NCBI GenBank assembly: GCA_025716855.1
Contig: JAIXMQ010000008.1
Coordinates: 186,001 to 250,000 of the forward strand
Length of the DNA stretch: 64,000 nt
Source of the DNA: Pilaira anomala
Lineage: Eukaryota > Mucoromycota > Mucoromycetes > Mucorales > Mucoraceae
Direction of reading: 5' to 3'
Shown one piece after another: positions 34,990 through 43,960 of the stretch. The notes below the pieces were generated by a model. The model had not been told where the DNA came from. It did not search any database and was given only the letters and a program-made list of their open reading frames with translations. How positions within the stretch are numbered: the first letter of the stretch is position 1; each line of letters starts with the position of its first letter. The translations under genes were made by a program, and so were the position numbers.

Positions 34990-36300
34990 ATAATATACAA
35001 CCTGATAATATGAAACCTGAGAATGCGACAGCGGAAGAAGCCATGTCAGTAGAAGACTTAAATGAGGAAAATTCAACAACAAATATTATGACACAGCAAG
35101 CACAACCCGACAATTATATTCTTGAAAATGAATCCAACAATATCAACACATTTCAGACAGTTCAATTTAGAATCAAACAAAAAATCAAAAGAGCCAGGGT
35201 TCTACATCGATGGAGATTTACATCAAATACCTATTGTAAGCTCAATTACTTTCACAACAGCATAAAGATATACTTCTAAAAATAATTATTTAGGTCCTTG
35301 TCTCATCCGTTATTACTTAAAGAGAATGAGCATGACGAAAGTGTAGTAAAAAGTTTTGGACTTGAAAACTTAAATACTCTACACAAAAATTTACTACAAA
35401 AATACGTTGATAAAAATTCAGTAATGAAAACAACGACGTTCAACAACATTGTAAGTCAATGCTAAATGATACACTTGCGTGTACACTCTAGAATTGACAA
35501 GCTTCTGTTTTTTAGGGATTAAACAGTAATTCTGAAAGAAGATCATTTAAAGAATGAATAAATGATATTGCCAAATTCGCCAACAATAAAAATTACAAAA
35601 TGATCAATTGGTAACTGATCAAATAAAACTAATCTTTAGAATTTGTTTGATATACTCAATTATTACATCTAATAGCCTAAATAAACTATCAACTCAGGAA
35701 CGACTTGAAGACGATATAAGAGAAGCAGAGCTTACTGGTACTTTTCTCGATCCAATTCTAAATCCTATATTTTATGATCCCGAGAAGAACAGATTGTTTC
35801 GATGGTAATTGAAAATCCGATGCTTTTTATACATATCATTTATTGACGATTTATTTCCCAAATTAGGCTTAACACTGGTATTGACGATACTGAATCTCTA
35901 AGACCTGATGGTAATGAATTTGAATTAGAACAACGGAGAATAAAGTTTTCTACTGGATATGTTGAGGTGAAGCCTGATAAAAGTCGTTCTGTCACATTGA
36001 AGACACATGAGGACCTTCTGAGATTAGTAAATTTCTGTAAAGACACTGGATTCTATTTGCTTACAGAACTATATACTCTTTTAATGTCCCGAAATCTATA
36101 TCTGAATTACCCCAGTTCGTCATGCATTTTGATGAAATCAAAAAAATAATGGTTTGTTACGAAGAAAACTGTGTCTTGTCAAATGACATTCACAAGGAAT
36201 CGAGGAAGAGAATGTCTATTCAACAACAAAATACTTGTAATATTTTGAATATAAAGAAACCAAAAAAGTTACGTCCATCAATTGCTTTTAAATAGTTGTA
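34990..36300 (+). pseudogene. Decayed PD-(D/E)XK-like protein of a Mucoromycota repeat family
   Basis: Pieces of one protein appear in changing frames. 35010 onward reads an acidic start (KPENATAEEAMSVEDLNEEN); 35300-35452 gives HPLLLKENEHDESVVKSFG; 35517 onward gives a piece ending in a stop, then INDIAKFANNKNYK. From about 35605 there is DQLVTDQIKLIFRICLIYSI and, after a splice near 35805-35868, LRPDGNEFELEQ followed by TGYVEVKPDKSRS and THEDLLRLVNFCKDT. RPD followed by E-V-K fits a PD-(D/E)XK nuclease core. After FCKDT a stretch appears deleted, and near 36090 the frame shifts to NVPKSISELPQFVMHFDEIK. At least four lesions, so not functional. Family assignment is from memory of such Mucorales repeats. 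Confidence 0.55.
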
Positions 36301-36473
36301 ATAAAACGCTGCTATGCTTTTGATAATATATAATTATATAGCGTACACAACAATTAATTTTTGAACAAAGTGCTCATGATCCAGAAAAAGTAGATGTTAT
36401 CATGACAGGTTTTGCCTTCAAAAACTTGAATCTGAGCAAATATATAAAATCTGTACGTTTTTCTTGAGCGAGC

Positions 36474-37020
36474 CATGTTACTTTCCAATCCTGCTTCAGA
36501 AAGAGCGGGAATCAACGCAAGAACAGCTCAGGGATGGGTAAAGCGAATGGACAATGATCCAGAATGAGATATATACGGCAAGCTTATGAACAAAGTCAAT
36601 CGTGATGAATCTCAACTACATGAAGAGCATAAGTATTCTCTGATTCATCTTTTCGATGAGCAACCTCAAGCAACAAGAACGAATGCCGTTGATAGGCTTA
36701 CCGCAACATTCGAGGACTTCAGTTTGAAAGAGTCTCAGGTACGTAGGCACTTTCATAAAAGATCAATATAACTTGACATTCAAGCGGATCACTTGTCGTC
36801 CTGTGGTTAAAGACTCTGAAAAAAAAAACGCGCATCAAGAGGAAAGAGTGGGTCGAAAAATAATCTCAGACAGATATGGATTATCTAAGTAATTACGTCT
36901 TTTTGAATGAGGTTGCATTCGCTATCAAAATGGAGACCTTTGACGGGAAGATCTACAAAAGGCACTCCAGCCATGGATACTACACCTACGAAAATATTGA
37001 TCTTTTATATGTAATAGTCT
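36474..37020 (+). pseudogene. Tc1/mariner-like (IS630 superfamily) transposase relic
   Basis: From 36475 a frame reads MLLSNPASERAGINARTAQG, then WVKRMDNDPE, a stop (TGA at 36565), and NKVNRDESQLHEEHKYSLIH, LFDEQPQATRTNAVDRLTAT up to RRHFHKRS and a TAA. This is the double helix-turn-helix DNA-binding region of mariner-like transposases. A shifted frame continues KRKEWVEK, stop, SQTDMDYLSNYVFLNEVAFA, matching the block around the first catalytic Asp (usually FxDE), here Asn-Glu. The rest of the DDE domain is not found on this strand. The piece has two stops and one frameshift and has lost the catalytic residue. Confidence 0.7.
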
Positions 37021-37166
37021 ACACACCTAAAGAGAATTGATACAAATTTAGTAATCTCTTTAAGCCAACTGTTTTTCTCATAACTTACAGTGTAGAACCA
37101 TTAAGTGCATTGCGGCACACCACATTCGAAGTGGCGATATGAATTGTTTTTTTTAAAAAAAAGTTA

Positions 37167-38065
37167 TTATTCTGTTCTTGATTCTCTCGCAAATATGTTG
37201 GGCCTTCCAATGCCAGACCAGATTGAAAGACAAATATCCCACATATTTTTGGAAGCATTAGTATCTCTGTTCCATAATAAAGTGCTGCAGTTGGTACAAC
37301 GAAGAACTTTAAAATTGGATCCAAGAGTTGTGTTGCTTTTTGTCTTACATTTATTACATACCTAAAAAAATTGATCAGTTAGTCTAGATGTTACATGTAG
37401 TTATAAAATTACAGTTAAAACTTCTTACAATGGAAGTCCTGAATTCTTTTATATTTAATAGGCAGAGCTCGCCCAACCTTTCTCTTCTTTTTAAATTCTT
37501 ATATATAATTGATGTGACTCCGTGCTGGTGTCCTTTGAAACGAACGGCGTCCTTGTTAAACATCCCGTCACCAAAAATCACAATGGGCATCTTTGTTTTG
37601 TCACCGAGTTTGAACTTTTCTCTTCGGAGAAGTTTACTAAATAAATTAAAATCAAAATCAAAAAAATTAGATGTTTGTCATGATGTACTATTAAAAAGGT
37701 TATTACCTTTTGATTGTATTATCTATAGGAATTACAGCATTTTGCTGAGGCCGGTTCGGGTTACCCATTCTTCTGCGTCTATTGTTTCTTCGTCTTCTCT
37801 TATTATTAGCGGTTTTCTTCTTTCTTCTTTTCTTCTTATTATACTTTTTTCCGCGATTCAACAAAATGTTTACCGCCGCTTCTTTTGCTTTTTGTTTACC
37901 AAGATAATCTAACCATTTGCCTTGAGCCGTAGTGAACCCGTAAAAATTAAACAATTCGTCCATGTTTCGAAAAATATAATTCAAATAGGTCTTGCAGTTG
38001 GCTACTGATACTGTTTTTACGGAAGGGATGCCTGATTCAATTGATTTTATTCCAGATACATATCT
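37167..38065 (-). pseudogene. Fanzor (eukaryotic TnpB-like RNA-guided nuclease family), 3' half, 253 aa readable
   Basis: Three minus-strand exons: 38065-37707, 37636-37429, 37361-37167, with GT-AG introns of 70 and 67 nt; lengths 359, 208 and 195 keep one open frame to a TAA. Upstream, an in-frame TAA lies at 38068-38066, so the N-terminal half is missing. In order: IPSVKTVSVANCKTYL, DELFNFYGFTTAQGKWLDYL, a Lys/Arg-rich block (KKYNKKKRRKKK), PIVIFGDGMFNKDAVRFKGH, then LLNIKEFRTSIVCNKC, LRCTNC and LLWNRDTNASKNM. EFRTS, CxxC...CxxC and NRDxNAxxN are the hallmark C-terminal motifs of TnpB/Fanzor RuvC nucleases: an acidic residue before the zinc ribbon and the RuvC-III Asp (residue 222). The RuvC-I Asp (DPG) is not seen. 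The introns and the ribbon are undamaged, so decay is mild except for the lost 5' part. Confidence 0.85.
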
Positions 38066-38068
38066 TTA

Positions 38069-39231
38069 ATCGATATGTATACTTCCGTGTATTTTTTTCT
38101 TCTGGTAACCGAAGTCTAAGGTAGATATAGACGATCTTTTAATAATTATATTTATTTCGTATTTACTTATACTTTATTAAATAGAGGGCGGCCTTCTGCT
38201 ATCTTGAAAAAACTTATTTAAAGTAAGTACATACATCATATAAAAGTGGGTTACTCTTTTACTAATTATTATTTTTATTTAGTATACATATTTTCTCTAG
38301 ACTTATCATATATAACAACTCTCATGTCAATAAAGGTATGAGAATGTTTTTATATTTGTATCGTATCTAAATCACTTGTGTTATAGGTAAGCTATCCGTC
38401 ATTATTACCACCTTTGCAACCCACTTCTGTTTGTATAGAGCGTCTCCCTAATCGACAAATATATTTATAGTGGACGACAATGTTTTTTAAGAACCGACAA
38501 TTTTCACAGGTATGACTGTACCAAAAAATGTATCGAAGGTTCCGATTTGATCAGCGAATCATGTTTATTCAAACATGCTTCGTAAGCTTTTCGATTATCT
38601 GATTTTGATCAAAATACATAGGTAGTTATATTTTCAGGCCTATTTCAAAAAAAGAAAGAAAAATCTTAATAATGTAACAGAATTATTAAGAAAATATATT
38701 AGAGAAGAAAGAACATTTATACGAGTAATATATTAGTTAGAGAGCTATTTAATCTTTTATTTAGTAATTAGATTTTCTTAAAGGGTAGTACGTTGTGAGA
38801 CTTTAAGAACCGGAATATGAATAAAAGACAAATTATAGAAAAATATAAGGGCCTTGTATTTAAAAAAAAAAGATGGATATAATAATACCATTAACCTAGA
38901 TGGTTTTATGTACTTTATTGTTTATACAACAAGAAAAGAAAACACAGTTTCATCTTTATTATCGTTATTTACATATCGTTTTAAGCCAAGTGACAACTTA
39001 ACACAACAATGCAAAATTTGATTTTTAAATAAACAAAATGTTTGTAATACAATGAACCTCTCAACTAATTTGATTGGAAGCTGAATTATCTTGCTTTGTA
39101 ATTCAAAACAAACATGATTGGATAATTCATTATTTCAAAAGTCACACTAAAAAGTGTACTTTCTTTTTTTTTCCATATTAAAACACCCCTCCCTCCTAAA
39201 CTATTTAATAAGCTCTCTTTTTTTTTTTCAA
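38069..39231. other. Intergenic region between the Fanzor relic and thioredoxin reductase
   Basis: About 1.15 kb. I looked here on the minus strand for the missing N-terminal half of the Fanzor gene and found no DPG-type RuvC-I motif or long frame. No other gene is visible. Pyrimidine-rich DNA at 39160-39230 is the leader of thioredoxin reductase. Confidence 0.5.
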
Positions 39232-40491
39232 ATGCTTTCTTCTCGTTTATTTTCGCGTACTTCTTTTACTTTTCGTAGAAACTTTACTACTTCAATTTTA
39301 AATATGGCTCCTCAACATCGTCAAGTTGCCGTTATTGGCTCAGGTCCTGCTGGTAAATATATTACACTTCAACATCATATACATATATATATATATATAT
39401 ATATAACTAAAAAATATTATCTAAATAGGTCACACTGCTGCTATTTATCTCGCTCGTGCAAACTTAAACCCTATCATGTTTGAAGGTATGATGGCTAACG
39501 GATTCGCTCCCGGAGGTCAATTAACCACCACAACTGATGTTGAGAACTTCCCTGGTTTCCCCAAGGGTGTTATGGGTGGTGAATTAATGGATTTAATGCG
39601 TGCTCAATCCGAGAACTGTGGTACTGTCATTGAAACCGAAACCATCACCAAGCTCGATACTTCTTCTCGTCCTTTCAAGATCTGGCGTGAGGGTTCTGAG
39701 GATCAAGAGGAACCTACTGATACTGCTGATGCTGTTGTCATCGCTACCGGTGCTTCTGCTAGACGTATGTATTTACCTGGTGAAGATAAGTACTGGCAAA
39801 ACGGTATCTCTGCTTGTGCCGTTTGTGATGGTGCTGTCCCTATTTTCAGAAACAAGCCTTTGGTTGTTATTGGTGGTGGTGATTCTGCTGCTGAAGAAGC
39901 TATCTATCTCACAAAATGTAAGTATAATATTAAGAGTGATAGAAAGAAAGAGTGATAGAAGGAAAGAGTGATAAAGAGAAAGAGAAAAATGGATTTGTCA
40001 TTTAGATAAACTAATATTATTTATTGAATGATATAGATGGTTCCATGGTTCATGTTCTTGTTCGTCGTGATCAACTCCGTGCTTCCAAGGTTATGGCTAA
40101 GCGTCTTTTATCTCACCCCAAGGTCACTGTTCACTTCAACGTTTCACCTACTGAAGCATTCGGTGATGGTAACCTTTTGACCCATGTTGGTACAGTTAAC
40201 AACGTTACCAAGGAAGCTAGTAAGATTGAAGCTAATGGTTTATTCTATGCTATCGGTCACGATCCCGCAAATGCTCTTGTTAAGGGTCAAGTTGATCTTG
40301 ATGAAGATGGTTATATCAAGACCATTCCTGGTTCTTCCGAGACTAACGTTCCTGGTCTCTTTGCTGCTGGTGATGTTCAAGACAAGCGTTATCGTCAAGC
40401 TGTCACCTCTGCCGGATCCGGTTGTATGGCTGCCCTTGATGCTGAACGTTACTTGTCTGAACTCGAAGCTGAACAAGCCGAAAAGAAATGA
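39232..40491 (+). CDS. Thioredoxin reductase (NADPH), 354 aa, with mitochondrial-type leader
   Basis: Three exons: 39232-39352, 39429-39917, 40037-40491. The low-molecular-weight flavoenzyme passes electrons from NADPH to thioredoxin. FAD-binding [15 protein letters not shown] spans the first splice; NADPH-binding [13 protein letters not shown] and the redox pair CAVC (in [11 protein letters not shown]) are present, and the C-terminal FAD motif is [18 protein letters not shown]. From the first ATG the protein has an Arg/Ser/Thr/Phe-rich start ([20 protein letters not shown]) typical of a mitochondrial presequence; a second ATG at 39304 (MAPQHRQ) begins at the normal cytosolic N-terminus. Leaky use of both could give two compartments. 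Codon bias suggests high expression. Confidence 0.96.
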
Positions 40492-40840
40492 ATCCCTGGT
40501 AACGAAAAGCCTAGACTTTAGATAGAATATACATATATATATATATAACCCATCACTCTTTAAAAAAATTTTAATTCGGGGCTTTTCGTTATTATAATAA
40601 GAAAATCATTTATTTTTTTTTATAGTTACCCTTTTTTGTTCTAATCTTACATTTTTTTTTTAATTCATAAAATTATTTTTAACCCCACTTTTTTTTACGT
40701 TACTAATCTAAATTTTTTCGACTGATGCATATTCTTCATTGGCTTGCGGTATGCCATTTCATTTCTCATCCAATTATCTGTTGCTTTGTAATAATAATAA
40801 TAAAAAAAAACGTCAATTTTAACCTTTATCACATAAATCA
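40492..40840. other. Intergenic region
   Basis: A+T-rich 3' flank of thioredoxin reductase with an AT repeat at 40533-40546. No gene seen. Confidence 0.5.
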
Positions 40841-41404
40841 ATGATGAATGTACCAAAAGATATACTTCAAAATCTTTATAAATCTCAACTTATGAGGTGT
40901 AGTACGATGTGCAAAGAATGCTCTTCAGATATACTATGCCGACTTGTCATTTACTGAATACAATACAGATCGATTGATATCAGTACTTGAGCAAGAGCAC
41001 TATTTTCAACACTGCCATTGGGTAAATACATTAAGAAACTACTTTCAAAGCAACAGTGACGAAGAAAAAGGATAAAAGAACAACTTTTGAAGTTTCTCAC
41101 CTTGCCAAATCTCAAAAAATTGATAATAGATTCTAGTGATCGTGGAGAGTATGAACTAAATTCACAGTTAGTAAAGGTCAAATCTGATTTTTGGGAAGAA
41201 AAATGTCGGATGTTTCTTTCTGATTTGAATATTACACCTCTTAATAATCAACCTATAAATGCTGTTCACTCGTTATGTCAATTTTTGTCCCATCCAGACA
41301 AGATGTTCCCTTATAATGTAGGAAATCAAACTATTAATGTAAAATATGTATTTGGAAATAAAGTTACATATTATCCTTTAACTTTTTCACGCTTTTTAGC
41401 ATGA
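40841..41404 (+). pseudogene. Decayed F-box-like gene fragment
   Basis: A frame starting at about 40842 reads MMNVPKDILQNLYKSQLMRC, the look of an F-box N-terminus, then shifts near 40910 to CKNALQIYYADLSFTEYNTD and HYFQHCHWVNTLRNYFQ up to a stop near 41075. A third piece, 41087-41404, reads KFLTLPNLKKLIIDSSDRG, as in leucine-rich F-box proteins, and runs to a stop. At least two frame changes separate the pieces. The F-box assignment is by pattern only. Confidence 0.4.
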
Positions 41405-41529
41405 TGGTATGAACTTTTGAGGGAATTTGATGATGTATAAGAAGTAAAGAGTCCTTTGGCTTTTCCTTCATTAAATTTTTTTTCCCAGCTTTTGCGTTTG
41501 CCTGGCTCAATAAATTCAAAGTCTTCTGT

Positions 41530-41564
<35 letters not shown>

Positions 41565-42240
41565 GCTTTTGTGATGCTTCTGTGTCCAATTCATACATCT
41601 CAACTAGCTTTCTTTTCTGAACTTGACTTACTTCCAATAGCTGTTCAGTGACACCTTTGCACTTTTCAGCGGTCAAGATAGGGTCTTCTTCATCTAACTT
41701 AATTGCTTTCTCTATTTGCTCTGTGCTTTGGTCGATAAAAATTTCAGTTATTTTACCGTATCCCTTTTTCTTCATGTTAGCCTTGCAAATTGAGTATAAA
41801 AAGCGCACGGTTGAATTACCAGCACATTCTAATGAGCCTAAGCTTGGAGATTGACAGGCAGTAGAGCAGGCAATTGCCACAAGCTAATCCATGCCCACTT
41901 CGATATGATTTTCAGCTGATTTTGAAGAAATAAAGTTTACATAAAGTTTCTAGCATTGACTTTTGGCACAAATTTTTTTTTTTTCAAATTCCTTGCTAGA
42001 GAACTTTTTAACTACGAATACAAGAACCACAGGCAATACTTTCAAACGTTCAGACACACGAGTACAATATCGGATTAACCTTATCATAAATGCTTGATCA
42101 ACGATGTTTTGGATTCCACTCAAGGTTGGAGGTTCATCATTAATAACTTCAGTGGGTATATACAAAGCATCTGATTTCGTTCCATCTGGCCATTCTGTTG
42201 ATGCAGAATGATATACATTATTTGAAATGTTTGATCCTTA
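41371..42240 (-). pseudogene. PD-(D/E)XK-like transposon-associated protein with two in-frame amber stops
   Basis: One minus-strand frame runs from about 42240 to 41371 and is broken only by two TAG codons (about 41953-41951 and 41886-41884). It reads TEWPDGTKSDALYIPTEVIN, GIQNIVDQAFMIRLIRYCTR, LPVVLVFVVKKFSSKEF, stop, KLYVNFISSKSAENHIEVGM, stop, LVAIACSTACQSPSL, then a long charged tail with a run of Lys from a poly(T) tract. The WPDG...IQNxVD order with the helix RLIRYCTRV resembles PD-(D/E)XK-fold proteins of Mucoromycota repeats; at the E-x-Q position the Glu is replaced by Gly (SGIQN). Probably inactive. The 3' end overlaps the F-box-like relic by about 30 bases on the other strand. Confidence 0.5.
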
Positions 42241-42477
42241 AAGAATTAATATCTGTAAGTAATATTAGTTTGCTTCATGCCCAAAATTACCAAGCAGTTT
42301 GTTTTGGATGGGAAAGAGAAATAAGGTAAACTTAAAGAGATAAAAGATACAAAAGAAAATTATTGTTAAAACCCTGTTTGCTATGATATAATTTTGTTAT
42401 AATGATAATTCGATACGATAATAATGTCTTCTTCCTGTGTTACATTCTAGATTCTTCTCAGTTATAATTACGCGTAT

Positions 42478-42836
42478 CTATTGGCGAGTTAATTTAATCG
42501 TAAATTCATGCAAGGTTAAACAAACTCTTGTTACTGTCACTTTCCATATATGACAACTTATTATGTGGAATAGAGAATATAACTTTTGGTTGCTTTTCAT
42601 GGATTCCTTGCACTTGACTTGTTGGACTTCCAAGGAGATAATATGACTGTTGTTTTGATAGCAATCCAATAGGTGTCAAGTTTGTGATTTCAGTGAGAAT
42701 CAAGGTTTTTTGTTGGTCTTGTATGGTATACTCTAACCCACCAGCAGACGCAAGTGTTGCAATAGGCTTTGTAAGAGTCTTTATTTCGTTCTATGCATTT
42801 TGGGCAGTTTTGATGTCGCTTTCACTAAACATTTTT
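42478..42836 (-). pseudogene. Unidentified decayed coding fragment
   Basis: From 42832 a minus-strand frame reads MFSESDIKTAQNA, a TAG, then NEIKTLTKPIATLASAGGLE and TEITNLTPIGLLSKQQSYYL to a stop near 42508. I do not recognise it. It lies upstream of, and on the same strand as, the PD-(D/E)XK-like relic and might be its N-terminal part or another repeat. Confidence 0.35.
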
Positions 42837-42904
42837 GGTAAGCAAAGTAATATTTAATGTCAATAAGTGATAGAGAACACACAACACAAAAATGAGTAGA
42901 GATA

Positions 42905-43960
42905 ACCATTGGGATGAATCAATTCAAAGTTGACCGACAAGCCAATTTATTCGAAAACAGATGGTGCCATACATTTCACGCCATATGAAGAATGGGAAAC
43001 TTCCAAAAGGACAGCCATTTCTTTTCAGTGATTGGACGAGGAGGAAGAGCAGGGACTGAAGTACATATCAGGCGGAATAATTTAGATGATACTTGTCTTT
43101 GTGATGTCAGTATAGGACAGGATATAAACGGTTGTGAATCGTTTATATCATGCGTGACTGGAACATATGAATGTGTACTTAAGCCAGCAAAACGAGCGTC
43201 GATGAAGGTACGGATGAAAAAAGGGGCCAGGGGAATCTTGTTTGTTCTAACACCGCGCAAAAAGAGCGTAACTAATATTGGTGATGTAGTTATTTAGGAT
43301 CGAGTGCGTAACCGGGTGACAGTTGTAGTAGTGTCAGTTGTATATACTACTTTAGTAGAAATTCGAAGAGTTGAATCTCGAACATTATCTGTGGAGTCTG
43401 GGAGAATGATGTTGGCAATAGGGAGTTGAAGACATCATCGACATATGCCAGTACTTTAATATTTTGATTTAAGCTTGGTGGTACCGAAATAGAACGAGAG
43501 AAGGAGTATCCGATAAAAGAAGAGTTATAAAGGACGCGTCGTAAAAATGGCTCGAAGGCCAGATTAAATAAGACTGGTGGTGACGGGTCTCCTTGTCGTA
43601 AACCGCGAAGTTGTGGAACAGGCGAAAACAAATGACCATTTATATTGAGTCGCAGGTTGATCTGAAAAAAATAAACAGGAAATACAACGAATAATACCAA
43701 CAGGAAATCTAAAATGTTGTAAGACTCTTCGCAGATACTCTGGGTGAACCCAGTCGTACGCTTTTTCTTGATCCAATAGCAGACCAATGGCATTTGAATC
43801 GGAGGATCGTGCATGAGCCATAACCATTTTCATTAGCAAGCCATTATCTGCTAATAAACAGTCCGTGTAGAAAGCCAGATTGTAATGGAGTGATCAGATC
43901 ATCAGCACAATGTACTTGAAGGAAGAAGAGCAAGACCGGAAAAGGTGTTGCTTTTCGCTA
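42905..43960 (-). pseudogene. LINE (non-LTR) reverse transcriptase relic
   Basis: Reading from 43960 down, the minus strand shows DDLITPLQSGFLHG, then a frame with NAIGLLLDQEKAYDWVHPEY (the D of RT motif A) and LRRVLQHFRFP. After a shift another frame gives GLRQGDPSPPVLFNLAFEPF (RT motif B) and KVLAYVDDVF (motif C, YVDD). Further on, 43260-42976 reads LAPFFIRTFIDARFAGLSTH and PITEKKWLSFWKFPI, the region that follows the RT in Mucorales LINEs. At least three frameshifts or stops. The endonuclease domain is absent here. Confidence 0.85.

Noticed and set aside
37105..37912. Plus-strand frames across the Fanzor region
   Set aside because: The minus strand gives a spliced protein with conserved Cys, Asp and Glu motifs; the plus frames are hydrophobic mirror frames.
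42976..43297. 101-codon plus-strand frame (MGNFQKDSHFFSVIG start)
   Set aside because: The opposite strand carries the post-RT part of the LINE relic with clear similarity, so the plus frame is its mirror.
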